DNA of 64,000 bases from Bin87 sp034423115 (GTDB lineage Bacteria; Chloroflexota; Dehalococcoidia; Lucifugimonadales; UBA3495), in assembly GCA_034423115.1 (NCBI GenBank), contig DAOUJD010000015.1, positions 1 to 64,000 of the forward strand, given 5' to 3'. Shown piece by piece: positions 33,277-43,343 of the stretch; the stretch's first letter is position 1; each line of letters opens with the position of its first letter. The position numbers and the translations under genes are program-made. A model generated the notes under the pieces. The model saw only the letters and a program-made list of their open reading frames with translations. It did no database searches and was not told the origin of the DNA.

Positions 33277-33657
33277 ATGCAGATGCGCCTCGAAGATTTT
33301 GAGCGGCACGTCCTGTCGGCGTACCAGCAGCTACCGCAATGGGCCCTTGACGCCCTGGACGACGGCAACATCGACATCGTGGTGGAGGACTGGCCCGGCG
33401 CGGAGGCCGAGGGGGCCTTCGATCCCGATCACGGACACGGTACCCTGCTGGGCCTCTACGTCGGCGTCCCTCTCATCGACCGCTACGGCGGCGACCCGAT
33501 CCTGCCCGACTGCATCTATATCTACCGTCACCCGATTCTGGAGGTTTGCGATTCATACGACACAGTGGTGGAGGAGATTCGCATTACGTTGCTTCACGAA
33601 ATTGGGCATTACCTTGGTCTGGGAGAGCAAGATCTGGAACGTCTCGGTTATGCGTGA
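33277..33657 (+). CDS. Metallopeptidase family (minimal zincin)
   Basis: 126 residues with the zincin signature LLHEIGHYLGL (HExGHxxG) near the C terminus and the family-typical LGLYVGVPLIDR and IYIYRHPI blocks. These small predicted proteases are conserved but uncharacterised. It starts 3 bases after ybeY and overlaps pgpA by 8 bases. Confidence 0.88.
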   Translation: MQMRLEDFERHVLSAYQQLPQWALDALDDGNIDIVVEDWPGAEAEGAFDPDHGHGTLLGLYVGVPLIDRYGGDPILPDCIYIYRHPILEVCDSYDTVVEEIRITLLHEIGHYLGLGEQDLERLGYA

Positions 33658-34201
33658 GCTGCCAGGGCAATCCTGGGCCGACCGCATCGCCTGGTTCATC
33701 GGCTCCGGTTTCGGTTGCGGTTTGTCGCCACTAGCGCCTGGTTCCGTCGGTTCTCTGGCCGGCGTGGTGATCCTCTACCTGGTAGCGCTGATCATGCCCG
33801 TCGATCTGCTGAACTGGGAGCGGGCGGCACTGGTCGGCGCGATGTCGATAGCGGGGCTGGCAGTGGGCATCTGGGCCACCGGCCGAATGTCGACTCCGCA
33901 AAACCCGGACCCCGGCAGCGCGACGTGGGACGAGTTCGTGGGCATGTGGCTGACCTGTCTGTTCGTACCCTTGAGCTCGCCGGTTTGGTTGGCCGCCGCC
34001 TTCATCGTGTTCCGGGCGTTCGACGTCTTGAAGCCGTGGCCCTGCCGCCGGCTGGAAAGGCTGCCGGCCGGCTGGGGAATCATGCTGGACGACGTGGGCG
34101 CGGGAACCTGGGGCGCGCTCGTGATGCTCGCCGGCGTCCTGTTGTGGCGGCTGATCGAACCCTTTGCGCCTGCCTTTCTCGTCAACCTGATGTCGTACTA
34201 A
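33650..34201 (+). CDS. pgpA: Phosphatidylglycerophosphatase A
   Basis: 183 residues, starting at ATG 33650 within the end of the zincin gene. The PgpA motifs are present: GLSPLAPGSVGSLAG, WDEFVGMWL (catalytic acid pair), FRAFDVLKPWP and LDDVGAG, with four hydrophobic segments. It dephosphorylates PGP to phosphatidylglycerol in the membrane. Its stop overlaps the stop of the convergent nfo gene by a few bases. Confidence 0.93.
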   Translation: MRELPGQSWADRIAWFIGSGFGCGLSPLAPGSVGSLAGVVILYLVALIMPVDLLNWERAALVGAMSIAGLAVGIWATGRMSTPQNPDPGSATWDEFVGMWLTCLFVPLSSPVWLAAAFIVFRAFDVLKPWPCRRLERLPAGWGIMLDDVGAGTWGALVMLAGVLLWRLIEPFAPAFLVNLMSY

Positions 34202-35061
34202 CGGCCGGCTCCCACCTGTTCCCGTATCGCCTTCAAGATGTCAACGTTGGGCTTGTCGGGCCCGCGGCTGTCCTCGCCGAACCCGGGAACCTCCAGGAAG
34301 AACGGTAGGTCCGCGAACGCCGGATGGGACATGATGTTGGTGAAGCCCTGCTCCCCGATCAGGCCCTCGCCGATGTTGTCGTGGCGGTCAACCCCGGACC
34401 CGCACGGCCGCTTGGAATCGTTGGCATGCACCGCCGTCAAACGGTCCAGCCCGATGTCCCGGTCGAACTCGTCGATCATGCCGGCCACGCCTTCCGGATT
34501 GGTCAGGTCATAGCCCGCCGCGAACGCGTGCTGCGTGTCCAGGCAGATGCCCAGCCGGTCGCTGTCCACTGCCCTCAGCACGTCACCCAACTCGCTGAAC
34601 TTTGCGCCGATGTGCTGGCCCATGCCGGCCATGTTCTCCAGGCACAGGATCGGTCCCTCCGGCGTCTGATCCAGTACCCGGTTGATGCTCTCCACCACCT
34701 GTGTAAACACGCCTTCATAGCCCGCTCCGCCGTGGCTGCCCGGATGGAAGATGACCCCGCCCGCGCCGATCTGGTGCGCCAGGTTCATGTACTGCACCAG
34801 TGACGTCACCGATTTATCAACGTTCTCCGCGTTGGAATTCCCCAGGTTGATCAGGTAGATGGCATGCAGGAACGGCGGCGACAGGCCAGCCTCTGCATTC
34901 TTTTCCATGAACCCCTTCACCTGCGCGTCGGTGAGCGCCTTGAATCGCCACGAGCGCGTTGACGAGCCGAAAATCTGCACCGCTTCCGCCCCGATTTCCA
35001 CCGCCCGGTCAACCGCGTTGCCAATGCCCCCGGCCGCGGATACATGAGCGCCGATGATCAT
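34198..35061 (-). CDS. nfo: Endonuclease IV (AP endonuclease)
   Basis: 287 residues from the ATG at 35061, with GAGGA 8 bases upstream. It shows the TIM-barrel AP-endonuclease pattern: MIIGAHVSAAGG, AVQIFGSSTRSW, IYLINLGN, VIFHPGSH, CLENMAG, ICLDTQHAFAAGYD, HANDSKRPCGSGVDRHDNIGEG and FFLEVPG, supplying the His/Asp/Glu trinuclear zinc ligands. It repairs abasic sites. Confidence 0.96.
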   Translation of the reverse strand: MIIGAHVSAAGGIGNAVDRAVEIGAEAVQIFGSSTRSWRFKALTDAQVKGFMEKNAEAGLSPPFLHAIYLINLGNSNAENVDKSVTSLVQYMNLAHQIGAGGVIFHPGSHGGAGYEGVFTQVVESINRVLDQTPEGPILCLENMAGMGQHIGAKFSELGDVLRAVDSDRLGICLDTQHAFAAGYDLTNPEGVAGMIDEFDRDIGLDRLTAVHANDSKRPCGSGVDRHDNIGEGLIGEQGFTNIMSHPAFADLPFFLEVPGFGEDSRGPDKPNVDILKAIREQVGAGR

Positions 35062-35164
35062 TTCATTTTCCTCGCATAACTTGGTACTGTTCACCGTACA
35101 CTAACACAAGGCTTCTGCGCCTATTACCGTCATGTGCGTTCCGATACCGCTAATTCCCCCAACC

Positions 35165-36199
35165 ATGTCCGCACTCACGCTGGTCGAGCCAGGGGCGCCG
35201 CCTCAACTCGCCATGACAACCCGGCCCACTCCAACGCCCGGCCCCGGCGAGGTGCTGCTGCGCGTTGATGCCTGCGGGTTCTGCCACCACGACCTGCTGG
35301 TGATGAGTGGAGTGCTACGCCGCGGGGTCGCCGCCGGCGTGACTCTCGGCCACGAAATAGCAGGGACGGTCTCGGCAACGGCATCAGATGTGGACAGTTG
35401 GCAACCCGGCGACCGGGCCGTCAGTCTATTGACCGCCGCCTGCGGCCAGTGCGTCCGGTGCATCGCGGGAAACGAGCACCGCTGCCTTTCGGGAAGTGGC
35501 ATCGGGCACGGTCGCGACGGCGGATTCGCCGAATACGTCGCCTTGCCGGCGTCCGCGCTCGTCCGCATCCCCGACAGCATCCCGTCGGAACAAGCCGCGC
35601 TGTTGGCCTGCCCGGTGGGGGTGGCCATCAACGCCGTGTCTGCGGCGGAAATTGCGCCAGGGGATACGGTCGTGGTCACCGGGGCCGGGGGTGGTTTGGG
35701 CTCCAGCGCCGTTCAGTTCGCCGCCGCTCAGGGAGCGCAGGTGATAGCCGTCACCACCTCACCGGACAAAACCGCCGACCTGGAATCCCTGGGCGCATCC
35801 CTAGTCGTAGACTCCAACGATGGCCCCGATTTCTCGGAGATCGTGATGGCTCTGACCGACGACGCCGGCGCTGACGCCGTAATCGACACCGTCGGCCCAC
35901 CACTGTGGCCGGCCACCCTGCGTTGCCTGGGTCAGTTCGGACGCCTGGCTCTCCTCGGCGATGTCAGCGGTGAACCCGTCGCGCTCCGCCTGGCCGAGGT
36001 GATCTTTCGCGACGCGCGGATCCTGGGAGTATCCGGCGTATCGTTGTCTACCCTGAAACGGGCCGTCGACCTCGTCGCAACCGGCCGGATCCAACCGGTG
36101 GTCTCCCAAACCCTACCGCTCTCGCCTGAAGGGGTCCTCGAAGCGATCCGACTCGTTTCGGAACGCCGACCGTTGGGCCGTGTGGTGCTTACGCCGTAG
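35165..36199 (+). CDS. Zinc-dependent alcohol dehydrogenase family protein (MDR)
   Basis: 344 residues from the ATG at 35165. Medium-chain dehydrogenase: catalytic zinc ligands in CGFCHHD and LGHEIAG, structural zinc cysteines in CGQCVRCIAGNEHRC, coenzyme motif VVTGAGGGLGSSAVQFAAAQGA. The sequence HDLLVMSG and IGHGRDGGFAEY fit the alcohol dehydrogenase/cyclohexenone-type zinc MDRs. Its 3' end overlaps convergent secF by 11 bases. Confidence 0.9.
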   Translation: MSALTLVEPGAPPQLAMTTRPTPTPGPGEVLLRVDACGFCHHDLLVMSGVLRRGVAAGVTLGHEIAGTVSATASDVDSWQPGDRAVSLLTAACGQCVRCIAGNEHRCLSGSGIGHGRDGGFAEYVALPASALVRIPDSIPSEQAALLACPVGVAINAVSAAEIAPGDTVVVTGAGGGLGSSAVQFAAAQGAQVIAVTTSPDKTADLESLGASLVVDSNDGPDFSEIVMALTDDAGADAVIDTVGPPLWPATLRCLGQFGRLALLGDVSGEPVALRLAEVIFRDARILGVSGVSLSTLKRAVDLVATGRIQPVVSQTLPLSPEGVLEAIRLVSERRPLGRVVLTP

Positions 36200-37145
36200 C
36201 CTCGCGCCGACCCAGCGAGAAGATCCGCCCGAATTCCCGCCGCTCCCAGATCACCAGGAACTGCGCCGCGATGAATATGGAACTGTAGGTTCCCACAATC
36301 ACACCGATGGCAACCACCAGTAGCAACTCCCGAATCGAATCGCCGCCGATCAGCAACATCGCCATCAACACCAAAAGCGTCGTGAAGCTGGTGTTGATCG
36401 AGCGTCCCACGCTCTCGATTATGCTGAGGTTCACCGTGTCCTCAAGCCGCCGGTCCGGCACTCGTATGGCATTCTCGCGGATGCGGTCGAACACCACGAT
36501 GGTGTCGTTCACCGAGTAACCCGCCACCGTAAGGATGCCCACGATGAACATGGAGTTGACCTCCATGCCCAGCACGCGACCCAGTATCGAGAACACTCCC
36601 AGCACGATCAGCGTGTCGTGCGCCAGGGTCACCACCGCCGCCACGCCGTAGCGATACGCCCGCGGCACCCGTCGGAAGGCGTACCAGATGTACACCAGGA
36701 TGAACACCGACGCCACCAGCAGGGCCAGGAAGGTATTGCGCACCGTTTCCTGCGCGATGATTGGCGATACCGTGTCCACGCCCGATCCGGCGATGGGACC
36801 TATGGATTCCTCCATGGCATCCTGGATCACCTGCCGTTCGGAAACCTGCTGACCGGAAGCCTCCTCCAGCACCCGGGTCCGAATCAGTACCGAGTCATCG
36901 CCCACCGCCTGCACCAGCGCACCCGGATGCCCCAGCCTCGACAGGACGCTCCGGACGTCGGCCGGTCGCACCGGTTCCTCAAAAGCGATGGTCAGCACCG
37001 AGCCGCTCGTAAAGTCGATACCGGGTTTCAGTCCCGATCCTCCGCTTGCCCAACCCGGCGGCGCAATCATCGAGAGCAGGCCGGGAATGATCAGCGCGGC
37101 GGACAGAACAAAATACCAGCCCCGTTTGCCGACGATGTTGATCAT
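36189..37145 (-). CDS. secF: Protein translocase subunit SecF
   Basis: 318 residues with an N-terminal membrane anchor, a periplasmic domain and a cluster of five membrane helices. The SecF signature is seen in GIDFTSGSVLTI, VGILTVAGYSVNDTIVVFDRIREN and RSINTSFTTLLVLMAMLLIGGDSIRE. It works with SecD to drive export with the proton motive force. It starts 3 bases after secD. Confidence 0.97.
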   Translation of the reverse strand: MINIVGKRGWYFVLSAALIIPGLLSMIAPPGWASGGSGLKPGIDFTSGSVLTIAFEEPVRPADVRSVLSRLGHPGALVQAVGDDSVLIRTRVLEEASGQQVSERQVIQDAMEESIGPIAGSGVDTVSPIIAQETVRNTFLALLVASVFILVYIWYAFRRVPRAYRYGVAAVVTLAHDTLIVLGVFSILGRVLGMEVNSMFIVGILTVAGYSVNDTIVVFDRIRENAIRVPDRRLEDTVNLSIIESVGRSINTSFTTLLVLMAMLLIGGDSIRELLLVVAIGVIVGTYSSIFIAAQFLVIWERREFGRIFSLGRREATA

Positions 37146-37148
37146 GTG

Positions 37149-38981
37149 CTAACGGCCTCCCTGGGCTGAACGGGGTTGTTGTCCGGAGGCGCGCGGCTGG
37201 ACCTTTTCGGGGGTGAACAGGTTTGCCATGCGTCCCATGCCCATCGCCTGCAGAGCCTGCAGCAGGTTGCGGCTCACCAGCACCGCGGTGAACATGCTTA
37301 CCATCACTCCGACCAACAGCGTCAGCGCGAACCCGTTGACCAGGCCACCGCCCAACCTGTTCCCGAACCAAAGCAACACGACGCAGGTGATCAGCGTGCT
37401 TACGTTGCCGTCCCGGATGGCCGGCCACGCCCGGTTGAACCCCACGTCCATCGCCGACGCCAGGCTTCGACCCAAACGTATCTCCTCTTTGATCCGCTCG
37501 AAAATCAGGATATTCGCGTCAACCGCCAGACCAATCGACAGGATGAACCCTCCGATGTGCGGCAGCGTCAGGGTGATCGGCACCAGCTTGAATATGGCCA
37601 GCGTGACTATCGCGTAGTACATCAGCGCGACGGCGGCAACCACACCCGCCGCACGGTAATATGCGATCACAAACACCAACACCAGGCCCAGACCCACCAT
37701 GCCAGCCATCAGGCTACGCTGCAGCGACTCTGCGCCCAGCAGCGCGTCTACCTCCGACTCCTGGATCAACTTGAGCGGAACCGGCAATCGTCCCGATTTC
37801 AACTGCACCGCCAGCGTCCGCGCACTCTCCCGGTTGAAGTCGCCCGAGATCTGGCTGCGTCCGTCTCGAATGTGCGCTCGGGCCACGGGAGCGATCAACT
37901 GCTCACCGTCCAGGATCACCGCGATGACCTCATCCGTGTTCGGATTGGTCTGCACGTTGATCTCGCTGGTCATCTGACTGAATATTTCCGCGCCCCGGCT
38001 GTTGAACTGGATGTTCACCACCCACTCTCCGGTAACCGAGTCGGTGCTCGCGTAGGCGTCCACCAGGTCGTCTCCGGTCAGCCCGATGCTGCTGTCGGTG
38101 AACGGTTCGAGGCATCCGAACTCACGCACTGGACCGGCGCACTGCCGCCGCAGGAACTCCAACTGCGCCGTCTCACCGATCAGCCGTTTCGCGTCCTCGA
38201 TGCTGCCGGTGACCAGGTACAGCTCGATGGTCCCCACTTCAGCTTCCAGCACGGTCCTCAGTTGTTGTCGCTGGTCGATGCTCAGCGTGTTCGACGTCGT
38301 GATCCTGTATTCGTTGCTTCCCCTGCTCACCACGTCCGTCTCGCCGTATCCCCGGCTGGCCACCACGCTGCCCAGCTTTTCCACGTCCGCAGCGTCGGAG
38401 AACCGCACGGTGATCACCGACCCGCTGGCGCCCGGCAACTGCACGATGATGCGGTCCTCACCGAACCGCTGCACGATGGGCTCTTCCGTACCGTAAAGGT
38501 TGACGCGCCGCGTGATGATGCTCAGGACGCCGTCCATCTGTTCCGAGGTGGGCGGGGCCAGGTCGCTGTTCACGAACTCTGTGGGTTCGCCGATATTGTT
38601 GACCAACGCCAACCGGACCAGTTCCCGCGCCTCCGGGGCCAGGTATGGGCCAACGATCTCAAACGAGGCACTTCCATCCAATCGAGACACGGTGGCCTCG
38701 TAGTCGGCATCCGCTATCGACTCTTCGACCGCTGCCGTGTCCACCTCAACATCGTCAGGGAACGCGACCGACAGCGTGGTGCCCGTCTCAGCCTGGTACA
38801 CCAGGTGCGCGCCGCCCTGCAGGTCCAATCCGAGTTTCAGACCCAGCGGCCCGGTCTCGGCCCGGTCAAAGCGCGGAATGCCCGGTATCGCGATGTGGAT
38901 TTCAGGCAGGGCTACCGAAACGGCTGATATGCCCAGTACGGCCAGTATCAGGACGGTCAAAAGAACGGTGCGGCGTCGCAT
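37149..38981 (-). CDS. secD: Protein translocase subunit SecD
   Basis: 610 residues: N-terminal helix, LGLKLGLDLQGGAHLVYQ (D1), the GEDRIIVQLPG segment, the large exported P1 domain, then membrane segments with IGLAVDANILIFERIKEEIRLGRS and the conserved ALTLLVGVMVSMFTAVLVSR. Part of a tight operon def-cca-secD-secF (gaps of 1, 9 and 3 bases). Confidence 0.97.
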   Translation of the reverse strand: MRRRTVLLTVLILAVLGISAVSVALPEIHIAIPGIPRFDRAETGPLGLKLGLDLQGGAHLVYQAETGTTLSVAFPDDVEVDTAAVEESIADADYEATVSRLDGSASFEIVGPYLAPEARELVRLALVNNIGEPTEFVNSDLAPPTSEQMDGVLSIITRRVNLYGTEEPIVQRFGEDRIIVQLPGASGSVITVRFSDAADVEKLGSVVASRGYGETDVVSRGSNEYRITTSNTLSIDQRQQLRTVLEAEVGTIELYLVTGSIEDAKRLIGETAQLEFLRRQCAGPVREFGCLEPFTDSSIGLTGDDLVDAYASTDSVTGEWVVNIQFNSRGAEIFSQMTSEINVQTNPNTDEVIAVILDGEQLIAPVARAHIRDGRSQISGDFNRESARTLAVQLKSGRLPVPLKLIQESEVDALLGAESLQRSLMAGMVGLGLVLVFVIAYYRAAGVVAAVALMYYAIVTLAIFKLVPITLTLPHIGGFILSIGLAVDANILIFERIKEEIRLGRSLASAMDVGFNRAWPAIRDGNVSTLITCVVLLWFGNRLGGGLVNGFALTLLVGVMVSMFTAVLVSRNLLQALQAMGMGRMANLFTPEKVQPRASGQQPRSAQGGR

Positions 38982-38990
38982 ATTGCGTGA

Positions 38991-40466
38991 TCAATCCTCG
39001 AATGCGTTATCTTCCAGCAATCGGGCCGCCATTGAAAGCGCGTCGTCCCGACTGGAAATTTCACCCACCACCTGGGCTTCGCGCAGCCTATCCAGCAGCG
39101 CTCCGATACGTGGGCCGGGCGGTATGTTCAAAGTATCCATCAAATCGTGGCCGTTCACTAAAGCGCGGGGGCCTTCCTCCCGAGCCGGAGGCGTGGCACC
39201 CGCTTCAAGAACAGCGGCAATCATTCTAGCATAGTTATTCCAGCGCTCCGGAGATAGCTCCGGGCCCCGCGCCGCCAGGAAGTCGGCCATCGCCAGATAC
39301 AGCGTGTCCACCGCCGCGTCGCCCACATCCCGGTAGTACCGGTAGATCGCCCGTTTCGAGGGCATCTGGTCGCGTTCCCGAAGTTGGCTGGGACGCAGGT
39401 GATGCAGCACCATCGTGGACACAAGGTCCGTGATGCGCCGCGCCATCCGCAAAGCCGGCAGGCGGGCCTCCACCATGTCGGCCCCCTGCTCGCTGTGCCC
39501 CAGGAACCTGATCCGGCCGTTTTTGTCGGGCCCCTTGGTCTGCGGTTTCGCAATATCGTGCAACAGCGCGGCCAACTTCAGCACCGTGCGACGGTTGTGT
39601 CCGTCGCCGACTATCTCCGAGAAATACGCATCCTCATTCGCGGTCCACGGCGCCATCGTATAGATGGCGTTGTTGCGGTGCCCCGCTGTGATCGCCTCGG
39701 CGTATTCGACGCAATGCAGCAGGTGTCCCCAAACGTCCCAATAATGATGGGCGCGGGGCTGGTCGCAATTGCGGGTTGCCTCCAGTTCCGGTATCACGCG
39801 GCACAGCAGGTCCAGGCGGTCCAGCACCTCCAGTTGCGCCTTAGATCCATCGGCGGCCAGTATCGCCATGAACTCGTCGCGCACCCGTTCCGCCGAAACC
39901 CGATCCAGCAGCGAACCGTCCCGACGAATGGCGCGCGCGGTGTCCGGTTCCATCCGGAATCCGTGCTGATTGGCCAGTCTGACCCCTCGCAGCATCCGCC
40001 CTGGGTCGGCTTGAAACACATCATCCCCTGTGGCCCGCAGCACACCCCGCGCCAGGTCGCCTTTGCCGCCCATCGGGTCCACAATGGCATCGAACCGTTC
40101 ATCGGTGTCCCAGCAATGCAATGGCACCGCCATGGCGTCAACCGTGAAATCACGGGATCGCAGGTTCTCTTCCAGCGAACCGTGGTATCCGTTGATGTCG
40201 ATGATGAACGGAGACGCCCCGTCCGTTTCGGGTACAAGGGCCACCCGCGTGATGTTCCACGCGTCCACCACCACCGGAGTACCACCCAGCAATTCAGCAA
40301 CCGCACGTCCCACGGGTTCCGCATCTCCGCGTACCACCAGGTCGATGTCGTGGACTTCGCGCCCGCGGATGGCATCGCGAACGGCGCCCCCCACCACCCA
40401 AACATCCTCGTCGCCCCGGGCAGCGAAGAACTCGCCCAACCGGGTGAGCAGGTTGTCAGCGTCCAT
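38991..40466 (-). CDS. CCA tRNA nucleotidyltransferase / poly(A)-polymerase family with HD domain
   Basis: 491 residues from the ATG at 40466. Nucleotidyltransferase motif GGAVRDAIRGREVHDIDLVV, the second conserved block LRSRDFTVDAMAV, RMLRGVRLANQHGFRMEP, and an HD domain (LKLAALLHDIAKPQ). The class II family covers CCA-adding and poly(A) polymerases, and the two cannot be separated safely by eye. The HD domain suggests additional phosphohydrolase activity. It starts one base after def. Confidence 0.9.
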   Translation of the reverse strand: MDADNLLTRLGEFFAARGDEDVWVVGGAVRDAIRGREVHDIDLVVRGDAEPVGRAVAELLGGTPVVVDAWNITRVALVPETDGASPFIIDINGYHGSLEENLRSRDFTVDAMAVPLHCWDTDERFDAIVDPMGGKGDLARGVLRATGDDVFQADPGRMLRGVRLANQHGFRMEPDTARAIRRDGSLLDRVSAERVRDEFMAILAADGSKAQLEVLDRLDLLCRVIPELEATRNCDQPRAHHYWDVWGHLLHCVEYAEAITAGHRNNAIYTMAPWTANEDAYFSEIVGDGHNRRTVLKLAALLHDIAKPQTKGPDKNGRIRFLGHSEQGADMVEARLPALRMARRITDLVSTMVLHHLRPSQLRERDQMPSKRAIYRYYRDVGDAAVDTLYLAMADFLAARGPELSPERWNNYARMIAAVLEAGATPPAREEGPRALVNGHDLMDTLNIPPGPRIGALLDRLREAQVVGEISSRDDALSMAARLLEDNAFED

Positions 40467-40467
40467 G

Positions 40468-41103
40468 TCAGTCCGCGGCCGTGGCGTCTTGGTTGCCCGA
40501 TGATGCAGGCCGGCCATTGGTCGGGTCGAACTGCGGAACCCGCGGCGCGAGATTCATTCTCCGGGCGGCATCCTCTAGTTCCGCCGCGTCCGGCTCCCCA
40601 GTGGGAATGTACTCAACCTCGCCGTCTTCGTTAACGTGGAGGCGGAAAAACTGGTCGTGAGCGATCAGGTGGTCGATGTACAGAATGCCGTTAAGGTGAT
40701 CCGTCTCGTGCTCAATCGCCTGCGCGAGAATGCAGTCCGCTTTCAGCCGCAGTTGCTTGCCCGTCAGATCCTGGTACCGCAGCCGGATGCGTACCGAGCG
40801 ATTCACCATGCCCCGGTACCCGGGCAGGCTGAGGCACCCCTCCTCGACTTCGCGCTCACCCTCCCGGCGGATAATCTCGGGGTTCACCATAATCAGGGGT
40901 TCTTCCCAGTCCTCGGGCTTGACCACGCACATGCGCTGCAGCACGCCGACCTGGTTGGCCGCCAACCCGACACCCCGTTCCGCCTCCATGGTCTCAACCA
41001 TGTCAGCCGCCAGCTTCGCCAGCTTGTCGTCAAACCGCGTGACCTTGATGGCCCGCTGACGAAGGATCGGATCGGGAAATTTTCTTACTTCTAATATGGC
41101 CAC
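40468..41103 (-). CDS. def: Peptide deformylase
   Basis: 211 residues from a GTG at 41103, supported by GGAG 7 bases upstream and by the family start AILEVRKFPDPILR; the longer frame to 41139 is not used. The three motifs are present: GVGLAANQVG, EGCLSLPG (metal Cys) and QAIEHETDHLNG (HExxH). It removes the N-formyl group from nascent proteins. The C-terminal tail of about 45 residues is longer than usual. First gene of the def-cca-secDF operon. Confidence 0.96.
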   Translation of the reverse strand: MAILEVRKFPDPILRQRAIKVTRFDDKLAKLAADMVETMEAERGVGLAANQVGVLQRMCVVKPEDWEEPLIMVNPEIIRREGEREVEEGCLSLPGYRGMVNRSVRIRLRYQDLTGKQLRLKADCILAQAIEHETDHLNGILYIDHLIAHDQFFRLHVNEDGEVEYIPTGEPDAAELEDAARRMNLAPRVPQFDPTNGRPASSGNQDATAAD

Positions 41104-41269
41104 AACAGCACTCCGGATGCGGGAACAGGCATCATCCACGTTGCGAAATTCGTAACGAAATCTGTGAAATTATAGGCTTGGTCTCAGAATCGTGTAAAGC
41201 GACGACGCCAACGCAGTGCGAAACATTTCGATAGTGCTCTCCCGGCCTCGTCGCCCGTTGGCTGTCCCG

Positions 41270-42907
41270 CTACAGACCGGTTATCTCTCCATCCGCGTTT
41301 ACGTCCATGTCCATAGCCCTGGGACGCGTCGGCAGCCCCGGCAGCGTCTCGATCCTGCCCGCCAGCGCGTACAGGAACCCTGCGCCTACCGAAGCGCGCA
41401 GATCCGAAATCGGGAACGTGTACCCCGACGGACTGCCCCGCAGCGTCGGGTCGTGGGACACTGACAGGTGAGTCTTCGCCATGCAGATGGGCAGGTCGCC
41501 CCAACCCTGTTCAGTGAAGAACCTGGCCCGACGCCGGGCCTCCGCCGACCAACTAACCGATTCTGCTCCGTACACCCGCTTTGCCAGCGCCAGCGTTTTC
41601 TCCTCGATGGTGCCGTCCAACTCGTAGGCGTAGTCAATCCGTTTCGGTGCGGCATCCGGGTCCGCGGTCGCGCGCGCCACCGCTTCAGCCAGTGCCATAC
41701 CGCCCTCTCCCCCGTCGGTGAAGCCCGCGTACTCCGCCGTGGCGTACGCGCCCGCGTCCATGGCTATCTCGGCAGCCGCCTGCAACTCCTCCTCGCTGTC
41801 GCCCGGGAACCGGTTCAACGCCACCACGCACGGCAAACCGAACGCCCGCACGTTGTTGATGTGGTGCACCATGTTGGCCGCGCCCGCCTTCATTGCGTCC
41901 AGGTTAGGCTCCCCCAGTTGGCGACGGGTCGCGCCGCCGTGCCAGCGCATCGCTCTCACCGACGACACCAGCACCGCCGCGCTCACCGGCAGACCGCTCT
42001 GGCGGGTCTTGATGTGCATGAATTTTTCAAACCCCAGGTCAGACCCGAAACCGGCCTCGGTGATGATGTGGTCGGCGTAGCCCATGGACAGCCGATCCGC
42101 GATGATGGAACTGCACCCGTGCGCAATATTGCCGAATGGCCCGGCGTGGACAATCGCAGGTTGACCCTCCATCGTCTGCACCAGGTTGGGCATGATGGTA
42201 TGCCGCATCACCGCCATCAATGAGCCTTCAAACCCCAGGTCGCCTACGGACACCGGAGCGCCGCTCCTGTTGGTTCCCACCACCATCAGAGAGAGTCGCT
42301 CGCGAAGGTCGTCCAGGTCGGCAGTCAACGCCAGGATCGCCATGATCTCCGACGCCGTGATGAAATCAAACCGGGTTTCCCGAAGCGGGCTGTTGGCGCT
42401 GCCGCCCAGGCCGGCGGTGATCTGTCGCAAAGCCCGGTCCGATGCGTCCGTCACCCGCGACCAGGTCACGCCTTCCGGCACCATGTCATTGGCATTGTTC
42501 CTGTAAACGGCGTTCTCGACCAGCGCCGCCAGCAGGTTGTGCGTCGAACCCACTGCGTGCGCGTCGCCGGTGAAGTGGATGTTGATTTCATCCTCGGGAA
42601 CGATCCGCGCTTTTCCGCCGCCTGTTCCGCCGCCCTTGATTCCGAAAATGGGCCCCAATGCGGGTTCGCGCAGGTTCACCACCGGCTTGTAGCCCAACTT
42701 GCCCAACCCATCGGTCAACCCGATTGACGTCGTGGTCTTGCCCTCGCCGGCCGGCGTTGGCGTGATGCCGGTCACTACCACGAGTTTGCCCCGTGGCGCA
42801 TCGGGTTTAATGGCGTCAAGACTGATCTTGGCTTTGTACCGCCCGAACGGGATTAGGTGCTCCTCGTCTATGCCAAGACGTTCTGCCACCGCGTAAATTG
42901 GGTCCAT
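41270..42907 (-). CDS. fhs: Formate-tetrahydrofolate ligase
   Basis: 545 residues, the family's usual length. The ATP-binding TPAGEGKTTT, LREPALGPIFGIKGG, INIHFTGDAHAV and the VVALNRFPGDSEEE block are diagnostic. It forms 10-formyl-THF from formate and feeds one-carbon metabolism, or the methyl branch of the Wood-Ljungdahl route if other genes exist elsewhere. GGGGG precedes the ATG. Confidence 0.97.
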   Translation of the reverse strand: MDPIYAVAERLGIDEEHLIPFGRYKAKISLDAIKPDAPRGKLVVVTGITPTPAGEGKTTTSIGLTDGLGKLGYKPVVNLREPALGPIFGIKGGGTGGGKARIVPEDEINIHFTGDAHAVGSTHNLLAALVENAVYRNNANDMVPEGVTWSRVTDASDRALRQITAGLGGSANSPLRETRFDFITASEIMAILALTADLDDLRERLSLMVVGTNRSGAPVSVGDLGFEGSLMAVMRHTIMPNLVQTMEGQPAIVHAGPFGNIAHGCSSIIADRLSMGYADHIITEAGFGSDLGFEKFMHIKTRQSGLPVSAAVLVSSVRAMRWHGGATRRQLGEPNLDAMKAGAANMVHHINNVRAFGLPCVVALNRFPGDSEEELQAAAEIAMDAGAYATAEYAGFTDGGEGGMALAEAVARATADPDAAPKRIDYAYELDGTIEEKTLALAKRVYGAESVSWSAEARRRARFFTEQGWGDLPICMAKTHLSVSHDPTLRGSPSGYTFPISDLRASVGAGFLYALAGRIETLPGLPTRPRAMDMDVNADGEITGL

Positions 42908-42962
42908 TCTGCCCCCAGTATTAGTATCTTACTGTCGCTGCGCGCCCGCGATCGGATGAGTG

Positions 42963-43343
42963 CTAGCGGGCGGGCAACTCCGATATGGTAATTGCTCCGC
43001 CAGGTTCGGCGTCGATGCTCAAGTTGGAACCGGCCAGCAGTCTCATTCCAACCAGCGGGTCGGCGTCCACGCTGATAACTTCGATCTCCCTGACGCTGTC
43101 GTGCCACCGAACCCATCCAGTATAAGCAACGCCCGAATATGCCGTGCCATCAGCCAGGGTAAGGAAAATTTCTTTGTTGAACCGCAAATTGAGCTCTTCG
43201 ATGATGTCCGGAGGCAGGGTCATCACTTCGGTAAAGCCCGTGTCAATGGCGAAATCAACCTCGACTGTGGCGGTGTTCTCACCAGACAAGGCAAGTGTGA
43301 TCATCGGAAACGTGGCATCGAGAACTATGCCATAGTGCGTCAC
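42963..43343 (-). CDS. Retropepsin-like aspartic protease domain protein
   Basis: 126 residues from a GTG at 43343 (GAGGAG 6 bases upstream, and the start overlaps the upstream stop as GTGA). The core reads ATVEVDFAIDTGFTEVMTLPPD with the aspartic protease motif D-T-G, then LADGTAY and VGMRLLAGSNLSID, the pattern of single-domain clan AA proteases, which must dimerise. It is paired with the small gene at 43340. Confidence 0.8.
   Translation of the reverse strand: MTHYGIVLDATFPMITLALSGENTATVEVDFAIDTGFTEVMTLPPDIIEELNLRFNKEIFLTLADGTAYSGVAYTGWVRWHDSVREIEVISVDADPLVGMRLLAGSNLSIDAEPGGAITISELPAR

Noticed and set aside
37176..38927. 583-codon open frame antisense to secD
   Set aside because: Shadow of secD, low-complexity His/Arg-rich translation.
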